DNA of 64,000 bases from Rhizobium leguminosarum bv. viciae USDA 2370 (GTDB lineage: Bacteria; Pseudomonadota; Alphaproteobacteria; Rhizobiales; Rhizobiaceae): positions 310,001 through 374,000 of the forward strand of contig NZ_MRDL01000051.1 of NCBI RefSeq assembly GCF_002008365.1, read 5' to 3'. This document shows positions 51,481 to 60,752 of this stretch, piece after piece (within the stretch, counting starts at the first letter, position 1; every line of letters starts with the position of its first letter). The translations under genes were made by a program, and so were the position numbers. The notes below the pieces were generated by a model. The model did no database searches. It saw nothing but the letters and a program-made list of their open reading frames with translations, and was not told the origin of the DNA.

Positions 51481-51879
51481 CTATCTCTCCATCAGGGCTT
51501 TCAGCATGGCGAGATCCTTCTCGACATGGGCGGCATCGGCGGAAAACTGTGTGTCGGTCATGCCGGGCAGACGCAGCAGCGTGAACATGACCTCGCAACC
51601 ATCGCCGTTCGGCACGATGCGCAGGGCATTATAAACCCTCAGGCCGGATTCGATGGTCACCGTATGGTCGATCACGCCGAATTCATTGGCAGGAACGAAG
51701 CTCACCTTGACGCTGCCGAGAGTGCCGTGGGCGATCCAGTCGGCGCCGTGAGGCTCTAAGCCGGTCGCAAGGCCGGAGGCCCAGAGCGGCATGTTCTCCG
51801 GCTTGCCGGCGAAGTCATAGACGTCGCGCCAGTCGCGCTCTATCGACAGGTGGATGATTTTCGCGGGCATTGTCGACAT
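51481..51879 (-). CDS. SRPBCC-family (START/polyketide cyclase-like) protein
   Basis: 132 residues. IHLSIERDWRDVYDFAGKPE and GVIDHTVTIESGLRVYNALR are typical for the small SRPBCC lipid-binding fold. It is followed with no gap by the VOC gene and preceded by an AraC regulator on the same strand 70 bases upstream, which may control both. Confidence 0.75.
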   Translation of the reverse strand: MSTMPAKIIHLSIERDWRDVYDFAGKPENMPLWASGLATGLEPHGADWIAHGTLGSVKVSFVPANEFGVIDHTVTIESGLRVYNALRIVPNGDGCEVMFTLLRLPGMTDTQFSADAAHVEKDLAMLKALMER

Positions 51880-51949
51880 GGCTTGCAGGTCCCTGGCATT
51901 TGGTTTGGTCAGAATAACAGACCGGCCAGCAGCGTCTTGAACAAAACGG

Positions 51950-52675
51950 TCAATCGGCTCTTTGCCGTATACTGAGCTGGTCGAGAATGACGGCAGGTGT
52001 CAGCGTCGAGAGCTCGCCGACCTCGCGTGTCATGTGGGGCTGGTCGGCAAAGCCCGCTTCGAGCGCAAGGCGGGCAAGCGGCATCGCGCCCGACCTGTGG
52101 CAGAGGTCGAGGAAACGCTGGAACCGGCGAATCCGTTCCAGCGTCTTTGCGCCGTAGCCGAAATGGTGGTGGCAGCGGCGGCGCAGCTGCCTCTCACTCA
52201 TGCCGAGGTGCTCGAGCAGGCTGGACGCCGGGCGAGAGCTGTCGGCGGCGGCGAAGATCATGGCGGCATCGCGGGCGGGCTCCTCCTCATCGCGCGCGGT
52301 CTCTTCGAGCAGGCGGCTAAACAGCGCCCTGGCGGCCGAGGGGTCGGGACAATCCGCAAGCCGCGCTTCGAATTCGGCGGTGTCCTTCCGGCCGATGTCA
52401 GCGAGGGGCACCGAGCAGCCGACCAGAGCCGAAAGCGGCGTCTTCAGCCAGGGTGCTGCGGCGCCGGGCGCAAAACGTGCGCCGATGACTGTCGCGCCCG
52501 GCCGGATGACGGGAAAGGACGCTGTCCTGTCGGGACCGGCGACAACCAGCCGGCCGTCGATCCAGAGGAGATCGCAATAGCCGTCAGGCACGATCGCCAC
52601 CATTGCCGGCGGTCCGTCATGAAGCGCATGCGACCAGAGGCGGCTGAAATGGCGTCGCAGCGCCGGCGGCGGCAT
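51950..52675 (-). CDS. AraC-family transcriptional regulator
   Basis: 241 residues from ATG at 52675; the frame stays open to 52864, but those residues look non-conserved. Two HTH units are at the C-terminus: SSLLEHLGMSERQLRRRCHH and MPLARLALEAGFADQPHMTR. An N-terminal ligand-type region contains VAIVPDGYCDLLWIDGRL, as in DUF6597-type AraC regulators. Same strand as the SRPBCC-VOC pair, a likely target; divergent from gnd. Confidence 0.8.
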   Translation of the reverse strand: MPPPALRRHFSRLWSHALHDGPPAMVAIVPDGYCDLLWIDGRLVVAGPDRTASFPVIRPGATVIGARFAPGAAAPWLKTPLSALVGCSVPLADIGRKDTAEFEARLADCPDPSAARALFSRLLEETARDEEEPARDAAMIFAAADSSRPASSLLEHLGMSERQLRRRCHHHFGYGAKTLERIRRFQRFLDLCHRSGAMPLARLALEAGFADQPHMTREVGELSTLTPAVILDQLSIRQRAD

Positions 52676-52970
52676 AGACTCGCGGTAGCAGCCGGCGCGG
52701 GCCGCCAGGAGAGCCGTATCTTTTCGTCTTCCCGATGCCAATGCGATATCTCCCGAGGCACTGATGATAACAGATAGGGCATTGCGGGCGGGGCGCACGA
52801 AAAAACTAGGGCTTCCGGAGTAGGCGCCAGCCGGCGGGTTGTCGGACAAGCGGCGATATTGCAAGCTTCATTTCATTGGCTTTTGCGAACCGATTAGACC
52901 CTTGCGAGACTTGCCGTTTGACCGAGACAGTGCCACAACACCGGTCCAAATGACACATCGGAGGTTTGTC

Positions 52971-54401
52971 GTGGAAAAGGCAGAAATCGGACTGATCGGT
53001 CTTGCGGTCATGGGCTCCAACCTGGCGCTCAACATCGCGGAGAAAGGCAATAAAATCGCGGTGTTCAACCGCACGCCGGAGAAAACCGACGAATTCTACG
53101 AAAGCGCCGGCGATCTGAAGAAGCAGATTATTCCCTGCAAGACGATCGAAGAGTTCGTCGATGCGATCCGGCCGCCGCGTCCGATCATCATCATGATCAA
53201 GGCGGGCGAGCCTGTCGACCAGCAGATGGAGCTGCTGCGCCCGCATCTCTCCAAGGGCGACATCATGATCGATGCCGGCAACGCCAATTTCCGCGACACC
53301 GTCGCCCGCTTCGACCGGCTGAAGAATACCGATCTGACCTTCATCGGCATGGGTGTTTCCGGCGGCGAAGAAGGTGCGCGCCACGGCCCGTCGATCATGG
53401 TCGGCGGCACAGAAGAGTCCTGGAAGCGCGTCGAGAAGGTGCTGACATCGATTGCCGCCCGCTACAATGACGAGCCCTGCGTCGCCTGGCTCGGCAATGA
53501 CGGCGCCGGCCATTTCGTCAAGACCATCCATAACGGCATCGAATATGCCGACATGCAGATGATCGCCGAAATCTACGGCATCCTGCGCGACGGCCTCGGC
53601 AAGAGCGCCTCCGAAATCTCCGGCATCTTCGGCGAATGGAACAAGGGCCGGCTGAACTCCTACCTGATTGAAATCTCCGAGAAGGTGCTTGCGGCCACTG
53701 ATCCGGTCTCCGGCGGGCCGATGGTCGACATGATCCTCGACAAGGCAGGCCAGAAGGGCACCGGCAAGTGGTCGGCGATCGAGGCGCAGAATATGGGCAT
53801 TCCGGCAACGGCGATCGAAGCCGCCGTCGCCGCCCGCAGCCTCTCTTCGATGAAGTCGCAGCGCGAAGCCGCTGAAAAGATCTTCGGCACGCAGGCTGTG
53901 TCCTTCCCGATCGCTTACGGCCCCGAACTCAACAAGGATCTGGAACTGGCGCTGTTTGCCGCCAAGATCGGCGCCTATGCGCAGGGCTTTGCGGTGATGG
54001 CGGAAGCATCGCGCGAGTTCAACTGGTCGCTGCCGATGCCGACGATTGCCAGGATTTGGCGCGCCGGCTGCATCATCCGCTCGCAGTTCCTCGACGAGAT
54101 CACCTCGGCCTTCACCAAGGCGCCGGATGCTGCCAACCTGATCGTCACGCCTGCCTTCTCCGACATGGTCAAGGAATCGATCCCGGCGCTACGCCGCGTC
54201 GTCGGTGCCGCGATTGCCGCCGGCTTGCCGATTCCGGCGCTGACCTCGGCGCTGACCTATTTCGACGCCTATCGCCAGGGCAGGGGAACGGCAAACCTCA
54301 TCCAGGCGCAGCGCGACTTCTTCGGCGCCCACGGTTTCGACCGCCTGGACGGCAAGGATTTTCACCACGGCCCCTGGGGCAGCGGTGCGTCAACCTTCTG
54401 A
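52971..54401 (+). CDS. gnd: 6-phosphogluconate dehydrogenase, decarboxylating
   Basis: 476 residues from GTG at 52971 (GGAGG 6 bases upstream), the usual length. IGLAVMGSNLALNIA holds the NADP fingerprint; HNGIEYADMQ contains the catalytic Lys/His region and GTGKWS the substrate site. It makes ribulose 5-phosphate and NADPH in the oxidative pentose phosphate pathway. A longer frame upstream is rejected. A strong terminator follows. Confidence 0.96.
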   Translation: MEKAEIGLIGLAVMGSNLALNIAEKGNKIAVFNRTPEKTDEFYESAGDLKKQIIPCKTIEEFVDAIRPPRPIIIMIKAGEPVDQQMELLRPHLSKGDIMIDAGNANFRDTVARFDRLKNTDLTFIGMGVSGGEEGARHGPSIMVGGTEESWKRVEKVLTSIAARYNDEPCVAWLGNDGAGHFVKTIHNGIEYADMQMIAEIYGILRDGLGKSASEISGIFGEWNKGRLNSYLIEISEKVLAATDPVSGGPMVDMILDKAGQKGTGKWSAIEAQNMGIPATAIEAAVAARSLSSMKSQREAAEKIFGTQAVSFPIAYGPELNKDLELALFAAKIGAYAQGFAVMAEASREFNWSLPMPTIARIWRAGCIIRSQFLDEITSAFTKAPDAANLIVTPAFSDMVKESIPALRRVVGAAIAAGLPIPALTSALTYFDAYRQGRGTANLIQAQRDFFGAHGFDRLDGKDFHHGPWGSGASTF

Positions 54402-54424
54402 GGTCGCTGAGAAGAGATCGAGGA

Positions 54425-54453
54425 AAAGCCCGGCCGTCGCGCCGGGCTTTTTC
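54425..54453 (+). terminator. Rho-independent terminator of gnd
   Basis: AAAGCCCGGC (54425-54434) and GCCGGGCTTT (54441-54450) form a perfect 10-bp stem with a six-base loop and TTTTT tail, 24 bases after the gnd stop. Confidence 0.92.
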
Positions 54454-54555
54454 GTCATTGTGCCCTCAAATTCTCCATCTACGATCCGCTGGGGTGGCGC
54501 TCCCTGCGCAGGCCCGATCGGATAGTCTGCAAGGCATCCAATTGCGGCGATCGGG

Positions 54556-54933
54556 CTAGATCGGTTGACCGACGTCGATGCGGTTCCCGTCGGGATCTTC
54601 AAACACGAATGCCCGCAATCCGTAGTTCTTGTGCTGAAGGCTTTTGATGATTCTTAACCCGTATTGCCGGCAAACCGTGTGCAGGGCATCGACATCGTCC
54701 ACCATCAGGTGCGCAACATTGAAGTCCGCAGCCTTGTGGCTCGGCTGCAAGGTGAGATGCAGCTCCCCACGATCACGCTTCAGGATCATGAAGCCGACAG
54801 GATTTCCGTTCTCGAATATTTTCTGGAAGCCGAGGACATTGGCATAAAAATCGTAGGCTTTGGTCATGTCCTTGACTGGCAGCATGGCGGCAATTCGTCC
54901 GAAACGAACACCGTGATCGGCGATATTATTCAT
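54556..54933 (-). CDS. VOC-family protein (glyoxalase/bleomycin resistance type)
   Basis: 125 residues from ATG at 54933 (AGAGG upstream). MLPVKDMTKAYDFYANVLGF, VAHLMVDDVDALH and FEDPDGNRIDVGQP are classical VOC motifs with His/Glu metal-ligand candidates. Unrelated in sequence to the VOC gene at 51118. Single gene facing gnd. Confidence 0.85.
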   Translation of the reverse strand: MNNIADHGVRFGRIAAMLPVKDMTKAYDFYANVLGFQKIFENGNPVGFMILKRDRGELHLTLQPSHKAADFNVAHLMVDDVDALHTVCRQYGLRIIKSLQHKNYGLRAFVFEDPDGNRIDVGQPI

Positions 54934-55171
54934 CGCAGAACCTCTGGTTGCGAAGACGCTCACACCCTTCGGACGGTGCCGGCAGAAATTTCACGCTTCG
55001 ATGTTTCGATCAGCAGGACGGTGCCCACGCCTCTCCGTCTATAGCCTCGGAAAATCCTCTGCGGAAGAGGGGCAACCGATTCGCGCGAGATTCGCGTGGG
55101 TCTACGACACTTCGTTTCAATAGGATAAGACGTTATTTATACGCGACAACGCGCCCGAGGAATTGACCGTG

Positions 55172-55666
55172 ATGCTTATCCGAGACGAAACGCCGGAGGA
55201 TTTCGACGCGATCCATGATCTGACCTCGACCGCCTTCAAGCCGATGTCTTACAGCGACGGGACGGAAGCGGAGATTGTTCGAAGACTTCGTGAAAACGGT
55301 GATCTGACAATATCGCTGGTCGCAGAGCAGCACGGCGAGATCCTGGGGCATGTCGCGTTTTCCCCGGTGACGATCGACGGCGCGCATGATGGCTGGTTCG
55401 GGCTGGGGCCGATATCGGTCAAGCCGGAGAGACAACGGCAAGGCATCGGTAAGGCGATGATTGCAAGAGGTCTCGAACTGCTGAACGAGATGGGTGCCAG
55501 CGGATGCGCGTTGATCGGCAATCCCGACATCTATAGCCGTGTCGGTTTCAGCAGCGACGGGCAACTGAAGTATCTCGACCTCGATACGCGGCTCGTGCAG
55601 CGGATTGTTTTTCGCGGATCCCGGCCAAGCGGGACGTTGCAATTCGCCCCGGCATTTGAAAGCTAG
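55172..55666 (+). CDS. GNAT-family N-acetyltransferase (YhbS-like)
   Basis: 164 residues from ATG at 55172; TTG 55163 and GTG 55169 are also possible. FGLGPISVKPERQRQGIGKA contains the Q/R-x-x-G-x-G/A acetyl-CoA loop, and GCALIGNPDIYSRVGF is the YhbS-type C-terminal motif. Substrate unknown. Followed by another GNAT gene 56 bases on. Confidence 0.85.
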   Translation: MLIRDETPEDFDAIHDLTSTAFKPMSYSDGTEAEIVRRLRENGDLTISLVAEQHGEILGHVAFSPVTIDGAHDGWFGLGPISVKPERQRQGIGKAMIARGLELLNEMGASGCALIGNPDIYSRVGFSSDGQLKYLDLDTRLVQRIVFRGSRPSGTLQFAPAFES

Positions 55667-55722
55667 GATATTCCGTTCAACGGCCGAAACTTCAAAACCA
55701 AGCTGACAGAGAAGGCGGCGAC

Positions 55723-56232
55723 ATGTCCGAAACGGGCGCGATGACCATCCGAACCGAGCGTCTCAGGCTCCGCATGCCAGATATCGACGATTTCGCCGCC
55801 TATGCGCAGTTGATGGCGTCGCCGCGATCGCTCGGAATGGGCGGCCCGTTCGATCTGCGCGCGGCGTGGGGGATGTTCTGTCACGACGTCGCTCTCTGGC
55901 AGCTTTTCGGCCACGGAGCGCTGACGATGGAGCTCAGCGAAACTGGCGAATGCGTCGGTCAGGTAGGGATCAATCACGGGCCGCTCTTTCCAGAGAAGGA
56001 GCTCGGCTGGTTCGTCTATGCGGAATATGAGCGCAAGGGCTATGCTACCGAAGCGGCCTTGGCGCTGCGCGACTGGGCCTTTGCGACACTCAAGCTGCCA
56101 TCGCTTGTCAGCTATATCGCTCCCGGCAATGCCGCATCCGTTGCGGTTGCGGAACGGCTGGGAGCGCGTCTCGATCCCGCAGCACCCCGAACCGATCCCG
56201 CCGATCTCGTTTACCGGCACCTCCCTTCCTGA
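55723..56232 (+). CDS. GNAT-family N-acetyltransferase (RimJ/RimL-like)
   Basis: 169 residues. IRTERLRLRMPDIDDFAAYA at the start and ELGWFVYAEYERKGYATEAA (acetyl-CoA loop RKGYAT) followed by SYIAPGNAASVAVAERLGAR mark the RimJ/RimL branch. Substrate cannot be predicted. Probably a single gene. Confidence 0.87.
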   Translation: MSETGAMTIRTERLRLRMPDIDDFAAYAQLMASPRSLGMGGPFDLRAAWGMFCHDVALWQLFGHGALTMELSETGECVGQVGINHGPLFPEKELGWFVYAEYERKGYATEAALALRDWAFATLKLPSLVSYIAPGNAASVAVAERLGARLDPAAPRTDPADLVYRHLPS

Positions 56233-56333
56233 AATGCGGAAGTGGTCTTGGGAACTGCATTGGTTGCGGACGTCTCAGTCCCTACATGTTGATCTGTTAG
56301 GATGTCGGGCTCCGCAAGAGATGGGGATATCGG

Positions 56334-56951
56334 ATGACAGGCGCGAAGCGGGAACACTGGGACGAGGTCTACCGCACGAAAGCTGCCGACAGCGTCAGTT
56401 GGTATCAGCCGACGCCCGGGCCTTCCTTGCGAGCGCTTGACGAGCTGCAACTGCCGGTCACGGCCTCGCTGATCGATGTGGGCGGCGGCGCATCGAACCT
56501 TGTCGACCGTCTTATTGAGCGCGGGTGGTCCGACCTCACCGTCGTCGACATCGCCGCGCCGGCGCTCGAGGTCGCCAAGGCGCGGCTACGGGATGAAGCC
56601 GGCCGGATCGCCTGGGTGGTTGCTGACGTCACTTCATGGCAACCCGACCGGCATTACGATGTGTGGCACGACCGCGCCGTCTTTCACTTCCTCACCGAGC
56701 CCGAGCAGCGGCTGGCCTATCGGCATGCGCTCGAAACCGGCACGGCGCCGGACAGCGCCGTGATCATCGCCACCTTCGCGCCGGACGGGCCGGAACGGTG
56801 CAGCGGCCTGCCGGTCCAGCGCTACGACGCGGTAGCGCTTGCGAGTGAATTCTCGTCCACCTTCGCGCTTCAGCGCGACTGGCGCGAGGAGCACACGACA
56901 CCCGCTGGTGGCCGGCAGTCGTTCCAGTGGTGCGTCTTTCGCAGGCGCTGA
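56334..56951 (+). CDS. Class I SAM-dependent methyltransferase
   Basis: 205 residues. LIDVGGGASNLVDRLIERGW is motif I for S-adenosylmethionine and DLTVVDIAAPALEVAKARL motif II; WHDRAVFHFLTEP follows. Resembles small methyltransferases of the thiopurine/tellurite-resistance type; the substrate is unknown. The 3' end faces a broken ATPase gene. Confidence 0.83.
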   Translation: MTGAKREHWDEVYRTKAADSVSWYQPTPGPSLRALDELQLPVTASLIDVGGGASNLVDRLIERGWSDLTVVDIAAPALEVAKARLRDEAGRIAWVVADVTSWQPDRHYDVWHDRAVFHFLTEPEQRLAYRHALETGTAPDSAVIIATFAPDGPERCSGLPVQRYDAVALASEFSSTFALQRDWREEHTTPAGGRQSFQWCVFRRR

Positions 56952-56996
56952 GCCCTCGGAGAGGGCGGCCGAGAGGCACGACCCTGATGATCGCGT

Positions 56997-57538
56997 CTAC
57001 TGCTGCCTCGTTTCCCGAGAGAGGCAGTCGAGGATGAAATCCGCCCGGTCTGCGACCGCGATTTTCGGCAGTATGATGATGTCGTAGCCGAGCGTCGGAT
57101 AGATCGCGGCCAACCATATTCGTCGACAGCCTCGTCGAAGCCATGGCGCCGCTCGGGATCGGTCGTGTAGATTTCGGGCCATGGCGGGGTCAGAAAAACC
57201 GTCTGGTGACAGCGGTGGGCTACGCTCAATTTTTCCAGGATAGGTTCTCCGGTGAGGTGCTGAAGCGCTGCCGCCGCATCGACCAGCCCGCGATCGAAAA
57301 ACATCCAGCCGGTCTGCTCACACGCCGCTGCATGGTCGGCGATCGCCATCTCGATCGCGCGGCGCGCAAAGGCCACCATGTCGACCCAGGACAGGGCTGC
57401 GCCGTCGCCTTCAAGTTCTTGCTTGACGATGCGCCGGCCGGGCTCTTCGACGACGGCATGACCGCGGGCAACAAGCTCCTGAAGCAGCGTCGATTTCCCG
57501 CCGCCGGAACATCCCGACATCAAGACCGACCTGTTCAT
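56997..57538 (-). pseudogene. Frameshifted P-loop ATPase (AAA_28 type)
   Basis: The first ~140 residues form an intact start: MNRSVLMSGCSGGGKSTLLQ (P-loop), VVEEPGRRIVKQELEG and TVFLTPPWPEIYTTDPERRH. After DEAVDEY the frame breaks near 57118-57122. The expected continuation, LAAIYPTLGYDIIILPK followed by a C-terminal ADFILDCLSRE, is in another frame ending at 56997. The length change looks like a few lost bases. The unshifted frame runs on to 56870 over the methyltransferase end, which is unlikely. Either a true mutation or a sequence error. It is the last gene of the C39-peptidase-ddlA operon. Confidence 0.75.
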
Positions 57539-57552
57539 GTTCGAGCTCCCGC

Positions 57553-58629
57553 CTAGGCGACGCGTCCGGCGCGCGCCAGGCCGTGGTCGACGAGCCTGTC
57601 GATGATTTCGGCGTATCCGACGCCGCTTGCCGCCATCGCTTTGGAATACATGCTGATATTGGTGAAGCCGGGGATGGTGTTGATTTCATTGACCAGGAAC
57701 TGCATGTCATCAGTCAGGAAGAAGTCGATGCGGGCCATGCCGTCGCAACCGACGGCCCGGAAGGCTCTTGCGGCCGCGTCGTGCATGGCAGCCTCGACTT
57801 CCTCAGGCAGTTCGGCCGGCACTTTCAGCGCCGCACCTTTCTCGTCGATATATTTGGCATCGTAACTATAGAAGCCGTGGCTTTCCGCCGGCACGATCTC
57901 GCCCGGCCGGGAGACGAAGAGTTCTCCTGCCGCATCCTCCAGCACGCTGAATTCGATCTCGCGGCCGCGCACGAATTCTTCGGCGAGCAGCGTGCGATCG
58001 TGGCGGAACGCCTCAGTAAGGGCGGGCGCGAATTCCTGGCTGGCATGGACCTTGGCGACACCGACCGACGATCCCTGCCGCGCCGGCTTGATGAAGAGCG
58101 GCAGGCCGAGTTCACCTTCGAGGGCTGCCAGCGAAGGGGCAGCACCCTGATGGATCGTCACCGCACGCGCTACCGGCAGGCCCGCCGCCCTCAGCAGGCG
58201 CTTGGCGATGTCCTTATCGAGTGCTGCGGCGGAGCCGAGAATGCCGCAGCCGGCGAGCGGAACGCGGGCCACCTCCGCTACCCCCTGCACCGAGCCGTCT
58301 TCGCCGTGGGGTCCGTGCAACACGGGAAACAGGATGTCGATCCTTGCCAGTTCATGCGGCGCGCCGTGGGCCGGGATCGCCAGCATCCGGCCCCGTCCGC
58401 CCGGCACGAGGCAGATTCCCGTGCCTGATGAAGGTGTCGCCAATATGCCGTCTTCGAAACTGCTCAGCAGCCATTGTCCCGCGCGGGTGATGAAGATGGG
58501 GACGGCATCGTATTTTTCGGGCTTGAGCGCGCCCATGACATTGGTTGCCGAGAGCACGGAAACCTCATGCTCGGCCGAGCGTCCGCCGAAGAGCACGGCA
58601 ATGCGCAGCCTGTGTGGGGAAGGGGTCAT
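57553..58629 (-). CDS. ddlA: D-alanine--D-alanine ligase A
   Basis: 358 residues, an ATP-grasp enzyme. IAVLFGGRSAEHEVSVLSA at the start, FPVLHGPHGEDGSVQGVAEV, KPARQGSSVGVAKV and NEINTIPGFTNISMYSKA are the Ddl signatures. It makes the D-Ala-D-Ala dipeptide for peptidoglycan. Rhizobia normally carry another ddl in the division cluster, so this is probably a second copy. It starts 33 bases after a C39-peptidase-like gene and ends 14 bases before a broken ATPase. Confidence 0.94.
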   Translation of the reverse strand: MTPSPHRLRIAVLFGGRSAEHEVSVLSATNVMGALKPEKYDAVPIFITRAGQWLLSSFEDGILATPSSGTGICLVPGGRGRMLAIPAHGAPHELARIDILFPVLHGPHGEDGSVQGVAEVARVPLAGCGILGSAAALDKDIAKRLLRAAGLPVARAVTIHQGAAPSLAALEGELGLPLFIKPARQGSSVGVAKVHASQEFAPALTEAFRHDRTLLAEEFVRGREIEFSVLEDAAGELFVSRPGEIVPAESHGFYSYDAKYIDEKGAALKVPAELPEEVEAAMHDAAARAFRAVGCDGMARIDFFLTDDMQFLVNEINTIPGFTNISMYSKAMAASGVGYAEIIDRLVDHGLARAGRVA

Positions 58630-58662
58630 GAAAGCCTCCGAAACGATCTGGTGTTGAAAAGG

Positions 58663-59277
58663 TCAGGCGTCGACCGATATGCCGCGATTGGCGAAGAAGC
58701 GGTCGAAGACGGCAAGCGGCAGCGTCACATCGGCCTGGCTCGCCGCGTCGTGGCCGGACGGGTTGTGGAATCGGATTGCCCCCTGCGAGGCCGCCGTCAC
58801 CAGCACCAGATGCCCGCCCTTCGACGGCGGCTCGCGCTCCGGCCAGCGGATGCCCGAGTTCACCGAGGCGATGAAGAACCGGCGCTTCGACAGAAGCTCG
58901 GGAATGGCTGATGTCTCGACGCCGGTCATCGTCTCCGCGCTAAGTGCGAAACGGTCGGTGGCGAAGCGGACGAAGGGCGCGTAGATCAGCCCTTTGATCG
59001 AGGCATCGATTTCGTTGACGACATAACCGCCATAGGCGGTGCAGGCGCGGGCAAGCTCGAGTGTCGGATGGATCTCGCCGCGTGCGGCAAGAATCATCTT
59101 CAGGCAGGCCATGCCGCAGACATTGACTGCCCAGCGCGCATATTCCTCGATCGTTGCGGCCCCCGATTGATGCCAGAGCGGGTCGCCGAGCAGGGCCTGT
59201 TGTCCCTCGGCAAGCACCGGCAACGTCATGCCGGGTGTTTCCCATTGGCTGAAATAGGGCACGCCGCTTTGCTGCAT
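58663..59277 (-). CDS. C39-like cysteine peptidase-fold protein
   Basis: 204 residues, no signal peptide. The papain-like fold is suggested by VNVCGMACLKMIL (C54 or C58 as nucleophile), GGHLVLVTAAS (catalytic His near 157) and IRFHNPSGHDA (Asn). This is the pattern of peptidase_C39-like proteins. The substrate is unknown; operon position before ddlA suggests a role in peptidoglycan peptides. A LysR regulator is divergent, with 151 bases between starts. Confidence 0.75.
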   Translation of the reverse strand: MQQSGVPYFSQWETPGMTLPVLAEGQQALLGDPLWHQSGAATIEEYARWAVNVCGMACLKMILAARGEIHPTLELARACTAYGGYVVNEIDASIKGLIYAPFVRFATDRFALSAETMTGVETSAIPELLSKRRFFIASVNSGIRWPEREPPSKGGHLVLVTAASQGAIRFHNPSGHDAASQADVTLPLAVFDRFFANRGISVDA

Positions 59278-59390
59278 CCTGTCGATATCCCCCTGGTTCG
59301 TCTCATGAGATGGCCGGCAATCTTGGCTTTTTTCGAACCGATGCCCGCTTGCGAATCCAAGGCTAAGGTGCAGCTTTCTTCAGGTCCACT

Positions 59391-59405
59391 TAATTAAAGT
59401 AAGTA
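59391..59405. promoter_or_regulatory. Possible LysR operator in the divergent region
   Basis: ACTT-AATTA-AAGT, around 59388-59400, is an A/T-rich near-palindrome in the 151 bases between the C39-like gene and the LysR regulator. It is about 30 bases before the regulator start. It fits a LysR site by position and symmetry only. Confidence 0.3.
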
Positions 59406-59428
59406 TATAGGTTAGAAATTATGGCCAA

Positions 59429-60358
59429 ATGATCGGCCGGGGAAACAGGCCGGATTTCTTCCGATTGCGCACACTTCGCGAGCTTTCGCGCCGCGAGACG
59501 ATGGCGGCGGTCGCCGACGCACTGGGTATTTCCTCATCGGCCGTTTCTCAGCAGATCGCCCAACTGGAGGACGAAGTGGGAATCCCGCTCGTCGAGCGGC
59601 GCGGGCGAGGGGTGATGCTGACACCGGCCGGCCAGAGGCTCGTCCTGCATGCCGACCGGATATTCGCCGTCGTCGAGGAAGCCAAAACCGATATTGCCGA
59701 GCTGCAGAACATCGTCGCCGGCGACTTGAGGATCGCCGCCCAACCCTCCGCGGCGTCCTCCTTCATCCCGGCCGCGATGCGCGAGCTCGCGATCCACCAT
59801 CCGCATCTCAACATCGTCATGACGACGATGGGACCTGCCGAAGGCGTGGCCGCGCTCCGGGCCTGGCAGGCCGACATCGTCGTTGCCGACGACATATCCT
59901 TCGATCCGCATACGCTGGAGGGCACGGCCGACACGTTGTTCCTCTGCCGCGACCAGCTCTTCGTGCTGCTGCCCGCTGGCCACAGGTTGGAGAGCGAGCC
60001 CGTCATCGAACTTGCCCAGCTGAGGGATGAACATTGGGCGCTCGACGTCGCCTCCAGCGCCTATTCCATGACCATCCGCAAGGCTTGCCGCGACATTGGT
60101 TTCGAGCCCGTCATCAATGGCTTCAGCGACAGTTTCGAAGTCGTGTTCGCGCTTGTCGAAGCCGGATGCTCGATTTCGGTGATGCCCGGACTGGCGCTTC
60201 GAGATTTTCGCGAAGGCCTGACCGTCAAGCCGCTGGCGCCAGCCGCCTACCGCGGCATCCATGCGATTAGCCGGCGCGGCGAGGTGCGCAACCCGAAGGT
60301 CGCGGCGGTGCTCGATCAACTGGTAAAGAGCGCGCCGCGGGATTTGAACAGATCCTGA
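59429..60358 (+). CDS. LysR-family transcriptional regulator
   Basis: 309 residues from ATG at 59429. HTH: LRELSRRETMAAVADALGIS followed by SSAVSQQIAQLEDEVGIPLV. The effector domain is complete (LRIAAQPSAASSFIPAAMRE and CSISVMPGLALRDF). Divergent from the C39-like/ddlA operon, the probable target. Effector unknown. Confidence 0.87.
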   Translation: MIGRGNRPDFFRLRTLRELSRRETMAAVADALGISSSAVSQQIAQLEDEVGIPLVERRGRGVMLTPAGQRLVLHADRIFAVVEEAKTDIAELQNIVAGDLRIAAQPSAASSFIPAAMRELAIHHPHLNIVMTTMGPAEGVAALRAWQADIVVADDISFDPHTLEGTADTLFLCRDQLFVLLPAGHRLESEPVIELAQLRDEHWALDVASSAYSMTIRKACRDIGFEPVINGFSDSFEVVFALVEAGCSISVMPGLALRDFREGLTVKPLAPAAYRGIHAISRRGEVRNPKVAAVLDQLVKSAPRDLNRS

Positions 60359-60752
60359 TTTTCGCGCGAATGCACTCTTGGCAGAAGCGATCATATCGGG
60401 CACTCTTGGTTGATGGTTATGGCAACTCAAGCAGCAGACGTTCGCGCACGCGACGCACGACTTACCACCACGGCCTCCTGATCGGAGCCGGGTTAACACG
60501 TCGTTTGCTTTCTCCTTATTTGCCTTGAGTCACCGTCCATGGACACCAGATCGTTTCCAAAGCCACATCGCGCTTTTTTCGTCCGGAGCGTCGCGCGGAC
60601 GTTCTGCGTCGCAACTCCGCACGCGTTTCGACTTAGCTGCGGCTGCCGGACGTCACCGGAGCACCGGCAGCCGTAGCTGCTCCTGAACCAAAGAACGCCT
60701 CCACTTTTCAGGACACGCCGCCGCCAGAGCCGGTCGGCGCCAGGAGTGATGC
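60359..60752 (+). other. Structured 394-base leader of the second leuS
   Basis: No gene is supported. A short frame (ATG 60413, ~22 codons) is present but not leucine-rich. The main structure is AGCTGCGGCTGCCGG (60635-60649) pairing over all 15 positions, with one G-U, with CCGGCAGCCGTAGCT (60664-60678). There is no T-tract, so it is more likely a translational or processing structure than a terminator. GGAG precedes the leuS ATG. Confidence 0.45.
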
